Shown here: positions 16,027-25,183 of the stretch, in pieces | Layout: every line of letters begins with the position of its first letter | How positions within the stretch are numbered: position 1 is the stretch's first letter | Assembly: GCA_017536765.1 (NCBI GenBank) | Contig: JAFXGV010000002.1 | Span: 1-45,841, forward strand | DNA from: Bacteroidaceae bacterium | GTDB taxonomy: Bacteria > Bacteroidota > Bacteroidia > Bacteroidales > Bacteroidaceae | Direction: 5' to 3' | Length of the DNA: 45,841 bases | Made by a program: the position numbers and the translations under genes | The notes under the pieces: model-generated | The model's database searches: none | Seen by the model: only the letters and a program-made list of their open reading frames with translations | Told to the model about the DNA's origin: nothing

Positions 16027-16066
16027 CCAAAAAAGCGGCATTTGCCGCTTTTTTGGTTATTTGTCG
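16017..16066. terminator. Bidirectional terminator shared by the SIMPL gene and mutS2
   Basis: A 50-nt palindrome: 24-bp arms around a TT loop, with core AAAAAAGCGGCA / TGCCGCTTTTTT. Each arm includes the last codons and stop codon of one gene: both read GACAAATAACC into the stem. U-runs exist on both strands. Confidence 0.9.
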
Positions 16067-18573
16067 AGTTCTATCACCGTGATACCTGCACCACCAAACT
16101 GCACGTGCTCGTCGTGGAAAGAGCGCACAAAAGGCACCGTGCTCAAATACTGCCGCACAAGGGTGCGCAGAATGCCGTTACCCGTGCCGTGAAGCACGCG
16201 CAACTGATGCACGTTGCACACCACGGCATCGTCGAGGAAGTAAGTTACAGCCTGCACAGCCTCATCGCCACGCATACCGCGTATGTCTATGTCCGATTTG
16301 AAATTCAAGCGTTTGTCGTGCAACTGTTGCTGTGTTTCGGTAGTGAGGAACGACACCTTGCGCACCTCCTCCTTGGGGGCATCGGCAGGGCGCAAACGTT
16401 CGATGGAAACGGTGGATTTTATGGCACCGAAACGCACCACGGCACCCGCCTTATTTATTGAAAGAATCTCGCCCACGGCCTGCTGGCCCTCTATGCGCAC
16501 ATACATACCGGGCTGCAATGCGGGCTTCTCTTTTCCGGGTTGCGCGGCTTGCTGTTGCGCGGGGCCGGTTTTCTCCTTTTTACCGCCCTTTTTACGCTCC
16601 TGGCGCGCGAGAATACGGGCCATTTCCCGGTCGGTCTTCACCTGTTGCTGCTGCTTGGCAAGTTCCTCTATCTCCTTGCTGAAATCGCGTAATTCCTGAC
16701 GGGCCCTACGTGTTTTCTCCTTTTCGGCCTTTGCCTCCACTATGCTGCGTATGGTGTTTTCAATCTTGGCATTGGCGCTGCGCAGCAGTTGCTCGGCCTC
16801 TTCGCGGGCATCCTTGAGTATCTGCTTGCGGCTCTTTTTGAGTTCGTCGGACGACTCCTGAACCTTGCCCAGCATCTCATCGAGTTCCTTCTCCTTCTGG
16901 TGCACGTTCTTGCGCTTGGTTTCCCAATAGCGTTTGTCGCGCACAATATCCTGCAAATATTTGTCGGAACGTATGTAGTCGCTGCCCACAATCTCCGATG
17001 CATCGGCTATAACCTCCTCGGGCAGGCCTATCTTGCGCGCTATCTCCACGGCAAATGAGCTGCCGGGGTTGCCTATCTGCAACTGGAAAAGGGGGCGCAT
17101 CTCGCCACGGTCGTACAGCATAGCGCCGTTTACCACACCCACGGTGGAATCGGCAAAATGTTTGAGATTCTGGTAATGGGTGGTTATTATGCCGTATGCA
17201 CCGCGGTTGTTGAAGCGTTTGAGCAGCGCTTCGGCTATGGCAGCGCCTATGAGCGGCTCGGTGCCGCTGCCAAATTCGTCTATGAGTATGAGCGAGGCGC
17301 TGTCGCAATTTTTAAGAGTGAATTTCATATTGAGCAGATGGCTCGAATAGGTACTGAGGTCGTCCTCTATGCTCTGCTCGTCGCCAATGTCTATAAACAG
17401 ATTTTTGAAAAGCCCCGCACGGCTGCGTTCGTGCAGCGGCACAAGCATACCGCATTGCAACATATATTGCAGCAGGCCGGCTGTTTTAAGGCACACCGAT
17501 TTGCCACCTGCGTTGGGGCCCGAAATGAGCAATATGCGACGCTCGCCGTCGAGTTCGATATCGAGGGGCGACATACGACGGCCGTGCTTACGCAATGATA
17601 TTTCGAGCAGTGGGTGAACTGCCGCACCCCAGTCCATCATTGGTCTGTTTTCCAATATAGGTTTTATGGCGTTAAAACTTATTGCAAGTTCTGCCTTTGC
17701 ACGAATGAAATCCATCTCGCCCAGGAAACCGTATGCCTGCATAAGCGATGGTACCGACGGGCGCAGTTCGGCCGAAAAGGCTGTAAGAATGGCAATGACC
17801 TCGCGCTTCTCCTCGGCCTCCAGTTCGCGTATGCGGTTGTTGGCCTCAACCACCTCGGCCGGCTCGATGAATACGGTTTTTCCACTTGCCGACTCGTCGT
17901 GCACTATACCACCCATCTTGCGTTTTAGGGCGGGTGCCACCGGGATTACCAGGCGGCCGTCGCGGAAAGTGGGCGCAGCATCCTTTTCCACAAGGCCATC
18001 GGCCTGTGCGCGGCGCAATATCGTATTGAGAGTACGTGAGATGCTGCCCGATGTGCGCACAAGCTCGCCACGTATGCGGGCAAGTGCGGGTGAGGCGCTA
18101 TCCTTTACTGCGCCGAACTTGTCTATTATGCTGTCTATGCTGCGTATTATGGCAGGGAAGGCCTCCACATCGCCTGCCAGACGGCGGAGCGACGGGTATA
18201 GCGGGTTGTCATCGGTGGCATTTTCGCCATCACCACCCTGCTTGCGCAAGAGCGACAGTATGCGCCCTATGGTGTCGAGCGAGCGGCGCAGCGCAAACAG
18301 TTCGTCGGCGCTCATATACATACCTTCGATGCGTATGCGCTGCAACGGTTCGCGCACGTCAAAGTAAAAATCGGACGGGAAGCCCTGCTCCACCTGCAAT
18401 ATACGCACAAACTCCTCGGTTTCGGCAAGGCGGGTGCAGACGGCATCAAAGTCGGTCATAAAGAACATATCATCCACCCTCTCGCGGCCAAGGCTGCAAA
18501 GGCAATGTTCTTTGAGCATACGGCGCACCGCATCGAACTCTATCTTATTCTCGAAATTACGGGGATATATCAT
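16057..18573 (-). CDS. mutS2: MutS2 family endonuclease/ATPase
   Basis: An 838-residue MutS2 protein, which acts on recombination intermediates or, in some bacteria, rescues collided ribosomes. The start MIYPRNFENKIEF is chosen over one 14 codons upstream because it matches the usual N-terminus. Core and lever regions precede an ABC-type ATPase with Walker A (GPNAGGKSVCLKT, about 345) and Walker B (LILIDEFGSGTEP, about 420). A long charged coiled coil (about 520-640) follows, then a KOW-like segment and a C-terminal Smr nuclease domain (DIRGMRGDEAV, LHGTGNGILR). All expected parts are present, and no mismatch-binding domain I is seen, as is normal for MutS2. Confidence 0.93.
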   Translation of the reverse strand: MIYPRNFENKIEFDAVRRMLKEHCLCSLGRERVDDMFFMTDFDAVCTRLAETEEFVRILQVEQGFPSDFYFDVREPLQRIRIEGMYMSADELFALRRSLDTIGRILSLLRKQGGDGENATDDNPLYPSLRRLAGDVEAFPAIIRSIDSIIDKFGAVKDSASPALARIRGELVRTSGSISRTLNTILRRAQADGLVEKDAAPTFRDGRLVIPVAPALKRKMGGIVHDESASGKTVFIEPAEVVEANNRIRELEAEEKREVIAILTAFSAELRPSVPSLMQAYGFLGEMDFIRAKAELAISFNAIKPILENRPMMDWGAAVHPLLEISLRKHGRRMSPLDIELDGERRILLISGPNAGGKSVCLKTAGLLQYMLQCGMLVPLHERSRAGLFKNLFIDIGDEQSIEDDLSTYSSHLLNMKFTLKNCDSASLILIDEFGSGTEPLIGAAIAEALLKRFNNRGAYGIITTHYQNLKHFADSTVGVVNGAMLYDRGEMRPLFQLQIGNPGSSFAVEIARKIGLPEEVIADASEIVGSDYIRSDKYLQDIVRDKRYWETKRKNVHQKEKELDEMLGKVQESSDELKKSRKQILKDAREEAEQLLRSANAKIENTIRSIVEAKAEKEKTRRARQELRDFSKEIEELAKQQQQVKTDREMARILARQERKKGGKKEKTGPAQQQAAQPGKEKPALQPGMYVRIEGQQAVGEILSINKAGAVVRFGAIKSTVSIERLRPADAPKEEVRKVSFLTTETQQQLHDKRLNFKSDIDIRGMRGDEAVQAVTYFLDDAVVCNVHQLRVLHGTGNGILRTLVRQYLSTVPFVRSFHDEHVQFGGAGITVIELDK

Positions 18574-18700
18574 ATTTTTATACAATTCGACAAAAACAGA
18601 GCGAAGATAGCTCAAAATATTATAATTATAAAAAATAATGGAAGATTAGAATCAGACTAAAAAAATAGACTAATAATAATCGTTAATTTAAGAAAATAAA

Positions 18701-18731
18701 TTCATCAAATCACAAATTTTTAATATTTTTG
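18701..18731 (+). promoter_or_regulatory. Candidate promoter for the GH31 gene
   Basis: TATTTTTG at 18724-18731 matches TAnnTTTG exactly and is followed by CA, as at the GH2 promoter. TTC at 18701-18703 sits 20 nt upstream at the -33 position. It lies in a strongly AT-rich 227-bp gap that is otherwise empty. Confidence 0.5.
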
Positions 18732-18800
18732 CACTTTATATGGAGTAATATGCCATAGCGTAAAAATATAAACAAATCGTACTATAAATCTTTAATTACT

Positions 18801-21800
18801 ATGAACATTGCAAAAAGAGGATTCAAGACATTTGCTCTTGCAATCTTAATGCTTTTTACACAAGGCGTTCAAGTGCAAGCCACGCCCACAAGCGACGGCG
18901 ATGCAGTAGCCAAAGTGGTAAAAATCAACCCCACCACAGTGGAGCTCAATTTGAGCAACAAACAGCGAGTGACACTCGATTTTTACGGTGAGAACATCTT
19001 CCGTATGTTCCGCGACAACAACGGTGGCATTCTGCGCGACCCCGCAGCAACACCTGAAGCCAAGATTCTTGTCGACAACCCCCGCAGAGAGGTTTCAAAG
19101 GTTGAGGTGGGCGAGAGTGACGGGTGCTATACCATCGCCACTGCAAAAATTGAAATTGCGATATGCAAGAAGAGCGGCACAATGAAGGTAAAGGACCTTG
19201 CGACAAGCAAGGTGGCATTTGAAGAGATTGCCCCCGTGCAGTTCAAGAACACAAAGACCACCATCACTCTAAAGGCCAACCCCGAAGAATACTACTATGG
19301 CGGCGGTGTGCAGAACGGCCGTTTCTCGCACAAAGGCAACGTAATAGCCATAGAGAACCAGAACAGCTGGACCGACGGTGGCGTAGCATCGCCCACCCCC
19401 TTCTTCTGGTCCACAGGCGGCTATGGCTTTATGTGGCACACATTCAAGAAAGGCGCATACGACTTTGCAGCGACCCAGGAGGGCAAGGTAACCCTTATGC
19501 ACGAAACCGACTACCTCGATGTATTCTTTATGGTTAACGAATGCGGCATAGCCCTTTTGAACGATTTCTACCAGCTTACCGGCGAGCCTGTGCTTATCCC
19601 CAAGTTCGGTTTCTATGAGGGACACCTCAATGCATACAACCGCGACTATTGGAAGGAGAACACACAGGGCGGCGGCTTTTTATACGAGGATGGCAAACGC
19701 TATACCGAGAGCCAGACCGACAACGGCGGTATCAAGGAGTCGCTCAACGGCGAGTTCGGCAAGGAGCAGTACCAGTTTTCGGCACGTGCCGTTATAGACC
19801 GCTACGAAGCTCACGATATGCCACTTGGCTGGATTCTGCCAAATGACGGTTACGGTGCCGGTTATGGCCAGACCGAGACTATCGACGGCAACATACAAAA
19901 CCTTAAAGAGTTTGGCGACTATGCCCGTGCAAAGGGCGTGGAGATTGGTTTGTGGACCGAGTCGAACCTATACCCCCGCGAGGGCGTTCACGCTCTTTTG
20001 CAGCGCGACATTATTAAGGAGGTACGCGATGCAGGTGTTCGTGTTCTCAAGACAGACGTTGCCTGGGTGGGCGCCGGATACTCGTTCGGCCTCAACGGTG
20101 TAACAGATGTTGCACAAATTATGACATACTACGGAAACAACGCACGCCCCTTCATCATTTCGCTCGACGGCTGGGCCGGCACACAGCGCTATGCAGGCAT
20201 ATGGACAGGTGACCAGAGCGGCGGCGAGTGGGAGTACATACGATTCCACATACCCACATACATCGGTTCGGGCCTTGCAGGCCAGCCCAATATCTCATCG
20301 GATATGGACGGAATATTCGGTGGTAAAAACACACCCGTAAATGTGCGCGACTACCAGTGGAAAACATTCACGCCTATGATGCTTAATATGGACGGTTGGG
20401 GTTCAAGCCAGAAATACCCTCACGTATTTGGCGAGCCTGCAACATCAATCAACCGCACATATCTGAAGATTAAGGCCGAGATTATGCCCTATGCATACAC
20501 AATTGCGCGCGAAGCCATCAATGGCAAGCCTATGATTCGCGCAATGTTCCTCGACTACCCCAACGACTACACACTTGGCAGCGCAACCCGCTACCAGTTT
20601 ATGTATGGCCCATATTTCCTTGTAGCACCCATATACCAAGAGACTGCAATGGACAAGGAGGGCAACGATATACGCAATGGAATATACCTGCCCGAGGGCG
20701 AGTGGATAGATTACTTTACAGGTGAAAAGTACAATGGTAATTGCATCGTAAACAACTTCGATGCCCCCTTGTGGAAACTCCCCTTGTTTGTAAAGGCCGG
20801 AGCAATTATCCCCGTTACAACACCCCACAATACCCCTGTACAGGTGGATAAGAGCCTGCGTATGTATGAGGTTTATCCCGCAGGTGAGGGTTCATTCACC
20901 GAGTATGACGACGATGGCACAACAGAGCTCTACCGTGCCGGCCATTGCACAGAAACCGTCATAAAGCAGGCTTGCGATGCAAAGGGCAATGCCACCATCA
21001 CCATAGAGCCCACAAAGGGCGGTTTCGACGGTTTTGTAAAGGAGAAAACAACAATCTTCAAAATAAACGTGAGCGAAGCACCCAAAAGCGTTACTGCCAA
21101 AGTGGGCAAAAAGAGAGTAAAACTCACCAAAGTAAACAACATAGAGGATTTCGACAAGGGCGAGAATGTCTATTTCTACGATGCGGCCCCCAACCTAAAC
21201 CGTTTTGCCACAGAGGGCAGCGATTTTGCCAAAGTGGAAATCATCAAAAACCCGGTGATAATGGTTAAACTGGCAAAGAGCGACGTAACGGCAGCAGCCA
21301 CGACAGTCACACTCAAGGGGTACATATTCAACCCCGCCAACAGCCACCTTGCCAAAGAGGGCGCATTAGAGACTCCCAAGCCCGTGGTAACCGACGAGAA
21401 TTGCCAGGCATACACCATAACACCGAGCTGGAACGAGGTTGCCAATGCCGACTACTATGAAATAGAGTTCGAAGGCCGCACATACACCACCATAAAGAAC
21501 TGCGAACTGCTATTCGAAGATTTGAAACCCGAAACAACGTACAAATTCAATGTGCGTGCCGTGAACAACAGTGGAACATCGGAGTGGGCCTCAATAGAGT
21601 GCACCACAAAGAGCAACCCGCTCGAGTGGGCACTCACAGGCCTTTCGGCAACAACAACCTGCCGTAATCAAGGCGGGCAGGGCCCCAACCGCCTGTTCGA
21701 CTTCGAGGAGGGTAACATATGGCACACGGTGTATGGCGAGAGTTCTGTTCCCTTCGATATGATTATCGACCTCAATGGTATGAGCACCCTCGACAAGTTG

Positions 21801-22637
21801 CATTATCTTGGCCGTGAGGATGGCGGCAATGGAACCATTACCAAAGCAGAGATTAGTTACAGCACAAACAAAGAGGTGTGGAGCGAGCCTGTTGCCGTAA
21901 GCTGGGAGCGCACACCCGACACCAAAGTGTTTACATTCGACGGCAACCCCAAAGCACGCTTTGTAAAGATTCACGTGAGCGAGGCTGTTGGCAACTTTGG
22001 CTCGGGCCGCGAAATGTATATCTTCAAGGTGCCCGGCAGCGAGTCATTCCTATCAGGCGACATAAACAAGGACAAGAAAGTGGATGAAAACGACCTCACA
22101 TCGTATATGAACTACACAGGTTTGCGTAGCAGCGACAGCGACTTTGAATATGTGAGCATAGGCGATATTAACGAGAACGGGCTCATCGATGCATACGACA
22201 TCTCCGTGGCAGCCACACGTATTGAGGATGGTGCGTATGCCGACCCGGCACAGGGGGTTGCAGGCACAATAACCATTGCGGCCGACAAGAAGAACTACAA
22301 GGCCGGCGAGGAGGTTGTCATTACAATCAAAGGCCGGGCCCTGGCCAATGTAAACGCACTGGGCCTTGCAATCCCCTACGACAGCGACGAGTACGAGTAT
22401 GTAACGGTTAAGGCTATGAACACAGCCAATATGAACAACTATACCAAGAACCGTATGCACGGTAATGGCAACACAGTTGTTTACCCCACATTCGTGAATG
22501 TAGCCGACCAGCCTATGCTAAACGGAGACATTGATATTGCAACCATCACACTCAAGGCCAAGAAGAACGTAAAATTCAACCTCAAAGCCACAGATGGTGT
22601 GATTGTCGACAAGAACCTCAACTGCGTGAAATTCTAA
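18801..22637 (+). CDS. Secreted GH31 alpha-glycosidase with FN3, F5/8-C, dockerin-like and cohesin-like modules
   Basis: A 1278-residue exported enzyme hydrolysing or transferring alpha-linked sugars. Signal peptide (about 1-28), then GH31 N-terminal and catalytic domains (about 50-690). The likely nucleophile is Asp419 in LKTDVAWVG and the likely acid/base Asp471 in IWTGDQSGGEWEY. Next come a beta-sandwich tail, an FN3 domain (about 860-940), an F5/8 type C (CBM32-like) domain (about 940-1085), a dockerin-type pair of calcium loops (GDINKDKKVDENDL and GDINENGLIDAYDI, about 1086-1150) and a cohesin-like beta domain (about 1155-1278). Substrate is not deducible: glucosidase, galactosidase or transglucosylase are all possible. 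No SusC/D genes adjoin. Confidence 0.9.
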   Translation: MNIAKRGFKTFALAILMLFTQGVQVQATPTSDGDAVAKVVKINPTTVELNLSNKQRVTLDFYGENIFRMFRDNNGGILRDPAATPEAKILVDNPRREVSKVEVGESDGCYTIATAKIEIAICKKSGTMKVKDLATSKVAFEEIAPVQFKNTKTTITLKANPEEYYYGGGVQNGRFSHKGNVIAIENQNSWTDGGVASPTPFFWSTGGYGFMWHTFKKGAYDFAATQEGKVTLMHETDYLDVFFMVNECGIALLNDFYQLTGEPVLIPKFGFYEGHLNAYNRDYWKENTQGGGFLYEDGKRYTESQTDNGGIKESLNGEFGKEQYQFSARAVIDRYEAHDMPLGWILPNDGYGAGYGQTETIDGNIQNLKEFGDYARAKGVEIGLWTESNLYPREGVHALLQRDIIKEVRDAGVRVLKTDVAWVGAGYSFGLNGVTDVAQIMTYYGNNARPFIISLDGWAGTQRYAGIWTGDQSGGEWEYIRFHIPTYIGSGLAGQPNISSDMDGIFGGKNTPVNVRDYQWKTFTPMMLNMDGWGSSQKYPHVFGEPATSINRTYLKIKAEIMPYAYTIAREAINGKPMIRAMFLDYPNDYTLGSATRYQFMYGPYFLVAPIYQETAMDKEGNDIRNGIYLPEGEWIDYFTGEKYNGNCIVNNFDAPLWKLPLFVKAGAIIPVTTPHNTPVQVDKSLRMYEVYPAGEGSFTEYDDDGTTELYRAGHCTETVIKQACDAKGNATITIEPTKGGFDGFVKEKTTIFKINVSEAPKSVTAKVGKKRVKLTKVNNIEDFDKGENVYFYDAAPNLNRFATEGSDFAKVEIIKNPVIMVKLAKSDVTAAATTVTLKGYIFNPANSHLAKEGALETPKPVVTDENCQAYTITPSWNEVANADYYEIEFEGRTYTTIKNCELLFEDLKPETTYKFNVRAVNNSGTSEWASIECTTKSNPLEWALTGLSATTTCRNQGGQGPNRLFDFEEGNIWHTVYGESSVPFDMIIDLNGMSTLDKLHYLGREDGGNGTITKAEISYSTNKEVWSEPVAVSWERTPDTKVFTFDGNPKARFVKIHVSEAVGNFGSGREMYIFKVPGSESFLSGDINKDKKVDENDLTSYMNYTGLRSSDSDFEYVSIGDINENGLIDAYDISVAATRIEDGAYADPAQGVAGTITIAADKKNYKAGEEVVITIKGRALANVNALGLAIPYDSDEYEYVTVKAMNTANMNNYTKNRMHGNGNTVVYPTFVNVADQPMLNGDIDIATITLKAKKNVKFNLKATDGVIVDKNLNCVKF

Positions 22638-22655
22638 ACAAGTTGAGCAACAATA

Positions 22656-22697
22656 ACACAAAAAGTGGTTACGCCGCGGCGTAACCACTTTTTGTGT
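22656..22697 (+). terminator. Terminator after the GH31 gene
   Basis: A perfect 42-bp palindrome with no loop (ACACAAAAAGTGGTTACGCCG and its mirror), with a T5 run in the descending arm. It starts 18 nt after the stop codon. Confidence 0.9.
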
Positions 22698-22802
22698 ACA
22701 TATCCGATTATTTGTAAAAATAAAAACAAGTATCTAAATAATATTCATTATCTTCGCGGGAGAAAATCGTTTTGCCGCCAAAAGGGTGGCAATAGGCATA
22801 AA

Positions 22803-23561
22803 ATGAGATACAGATACGACGACATAGACATAAACATAGAGGTTGCAGGCGAGGGTGCTCCCGTGCTGCTGCTCCACGGCTGGGGTTGCAGCAACGAGAT
22901 TTTCAAGCACCTGCAGGCTGTGCTTGCCACGCAATACAGGGTATATAATTTCGATTTTCCCGGCTTCGGTGCATCGCAGGAGCCGCAAACGGTGTGGGGC
23001 ACGGAGGAATACACCCGTATGGTGGAGCAGTTTGTAAAGGATAACGACCTGCAAAGCCCCGCCCTTGTGGGGCACTCGTTCGGCGGGCGCATAAGCATCA
23101 TATATGCATCGCGCAACCGAGTGAGCCGCGTGGTGCTTGTGGATGCCGCCGGCATAAAACCCAAGCGACCGTTGAAGTACTATTACAAGGTATATACCTT
23201 CAAAGCGCTCAAATGGCTGTGTTACACATTCCTGCCAAAGAAAACAGCCGATGCCGTAATTGAAAAACGCCGTAAAGGGGCAGGCTCGGCCGACTACAAC
23301 AACGCATCGCCCAAGATGCGTGCCATACTGTCGAAGGTGGTAAACGAGGACCTCACCCACCTGTTGCCAAAGATAGCGGCACCCACACTGCTCTTTTGGG
23401 GCAATATGGACACCGCCACCCCGCTGTCCGATGCAAAGACAATGGAGAAACAGATTCCCGATGCAGGGCTGGTAATAGCACACGGCACAGGCCATTTTTC
23501 GTTCCTCGAGAATCAGGGGCTTTTTACACAGGTAATGAAAAGTTTTTTCAAGATAGCATAA
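22803..23561 (+). CDS. Alpha/beta-fold hydrolase, first gene of a MurF-like/Ddl operon
   Basis: A 252-residue cytoplasmic alpha/beta hydrolase. It has the oxyanion motif (LLLHGWGCSNEIF), a nucleophile elbow Ser in VGHSFGGRIS, Asp in FWGNMDTATPLSD and His in HGTGHFSF, so the triad is complete. The start MRYRYDDIDINIEV is preferred over an extension of 46 codons that would run back through the GH31 terminator region. Its stop is 4 nt before the MurF-like gene, which argues for co-transcription and perhaps a cell-wall-related role. The substrate is unknown. Confidence 0.85.
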   Translation: MRYRYDDIDINIEVAGEGAPVLLLHGWGCSNEIFKHLQAVLATQYRVYNFDFPGFGASQEPQTVWGTEEYTRMVEQFVKDNDLQSPALVGHSFGGRISIIYASRNRVSRVVLVDAAGIKPKRPLKYYYKVYTFKALKWLCYTFLPKKTADAVIEKRRKGAGSADYNNASPKMRAILSKVVNEDLTHLLPKIAAPTLLFWGNMDTATPLSDAKTMEKQIPDAGLVIAHGTGHFSFLENQGLFTQVMKSFFKIA

Positions 23562-23565
23562 GATT

Positions 23566-25140
23566 ATGAGCATATATACACTCGTAGCGCTGCTGCTATG
23601 CGCAATATATTTTGGAGTAATATCGGCAAAGCACGATATTCATATGTTCCAGCTGAATTCTTACTACTACAGCCGCTACTTGCGTTGGTTAGGACAAGGA
23701 AATATTTGGGGCGGGAACCGCGCTTTTGCAATTGCAATCGTCGCCTTTTCACTAATACCCCACCCTATGTATGCAGCCTTGGGAACAGCCGCCACCATTG
23801 TATTTGCGTCGGTAAGGAGCAAAACAGGTAAAAAGGAGGCACAGAAAACCCCATTGGTATTTACCAACCGGGTAAAAAGACTATACACCACCACTCTGCT
23901 GCTTTTTGCGGCTATGGTGGCAACCGCAGCAGTGCTCTCACCCGCATACGCAACCACAACCGCCGCCCTGCTCATTTTGCTGTCGGATGCAGTGATGCTT
24001 GGGGCCAATTTTGTAAACACACCCATAGAAAAGGCGATAAACCGCGGCTACTACAACGATGCAAAGAGAATTATAGAGAGCAATAAAAACCTTGTTATAA
24101 TAGGCGTCACAGGCAGTTTTGGCAAGACAAGCACTAAGAACTACCTTGCAAGCATACTTGCCGAGAAATACAACGTGCTTGTCACTCCCGGCAACTTCAA
24201 CACCCTGTTGGGTGTCATACGCACCATACGCGAACAGTTGCGCCCATATCACCAGGTGTTCATTGTGGAGATGGGCGCCAAGCAGCGGAACGACATAAAG
24301 GAGATATGCGACCTTGTACACCCCACAATAGGTATTGTAACGGCGGTGGGCGAGATGCATCTGGAAACCTTCAAGAGTGTGGAGAATATTCAGGATACAA
24401 AATTCGAACTCATAAACTCACTGCCCGCCACAGGGCTTGGAGTGATAAACACCGACTCGCCCTACATAAAGAGCTACAGCAAGATAACAAGCCCTTGCAG
24501 GGTAATAAAATATGGCACCGACGACACTGCCGACTACCGCACAAGCGAGGTGCAGTATGGCGCAAACGGTCTTTCGTTCAAACTAACCACCGCGCAAGGC
24601 GAGGAGGCATACAGCAGCCGTCTTTTGGGCGAGGGCAACCTGCTGAACATATTGGGAGCCATTGCCGTTGCCAACCACCTGCAGGTACCCCTGCAAAAGC
24701 AGAAGAACGCCATAGCACGCCTGCAACCCGTGGAGCACCGCCTGTCGATGCGCAATTCGGGCGGCATTACCGTGCTCGACGATGCATACAATTCCAACCC
24801 GCAGGGCGCCAAAATGGCACTTGAGGTTTTGCACAATTTTGCCGTGGGTGAGGGGAACAAACGCATAATCATCACCCCGGGATTTGTGGAGATGGGCGCA
24901 AAGCAGGCCGAGGCCAACCAAGGGCTTGGCGAGGGCATTGCCCGCTGTGCCGACTATGCAATTGTGGTGAATCGGACCAACCGCGAGGCCATAAAACAGG
25001 GCATAGACAAGGGAGGTATGAGCCCTGACCGCTATTTCCTTGCCGACTCGCTGTACCAAGCACACGCACACCTTGCCACTATACTGAAGGCCGGCGATGT
25101 GGTGCTTTACGAAAACGATTTACCCGATAATTTCAAATAA
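23566..25140 (+). CDS. MurF-like Mur ligase with N-terminal membrane segments
   Basis: A 524-residue ATP-dependent ligase of the Mur family, most like MurF, which adds D-Ala-D-Ala to UDP-MurNAc-tripeptide. Unlike ordinary MurF (about 430-450 aa) it starts with about 150 residues containing four or five hydrophobic segments (for example near 1-20, 52-65, 70-85, 107-125 and 128-150). A complete Mur core follows: P-loop VTGSFGKTSTKN (near 180), the VEMGAKQRNDI and VGEMHLETF motifs, a central-domain PVEHRLSMR, and VLDDAYNSNPQG. D-Ala-D-Ala ligase follows 43 nt downstream, supporting a MurF role. Whether it replaces or supplements a soluble MurF elsewhere is unknown. Confidence 0.85.
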   Translation: MSIYTLVALLLCAIYFGVISAKHDIHMFQLNSYYYSRYLRWLGQGNIWGGNRAFAIAIVAFSLIPHPMYAALGTAATIVFASVRSKTGKKEAQKTPLVFTNRVKRLYTTTLLLFAAMVATAAVLSPAYATTTAALLILLSDAVMLGANFVNTPIEKAINRGYYNDAKRIIESNKNLVIIGVTGSFGKTSTKNYLASILAEKYNVLVTPGNFNTLLGVIRTIREQLRPYHQVFIVEMGAKQRNDIKEICDLVHPTIGIVTAVGEMHLETFKSVENIQDTKFELINSLPATGLGVINTDSPYIKSYSKITSPCRVIKYGTDDTADYRTSEVQYGANGLSFKLTTAQGEEAYSSRLLGEGNLLNILGAIAVANHLQVPLQKQKNAIARLQPVEHRLSMRNSGGITVLDDAYNSNPQGAKMALEVLHNFAVGEGNKRIIITPGFVEMGAKQAEANQGLGEGIARCADYAIVVNRTNREAIKQGIDKGGMSPDRYFLADSLYQAHAHLATILKAGDVVLYENDLPDNFK

Positions 25141-25183
25141 ACATTTAACAGGATAGAATTACAAATTAACATACACAACGACA

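Noticed and set aside
22665-22802. 46-codon extension of the alpha/beta hydrolase
   Set aside because: It starts inside the GH31 terminator palindrome and encodes no recognisable fold element.
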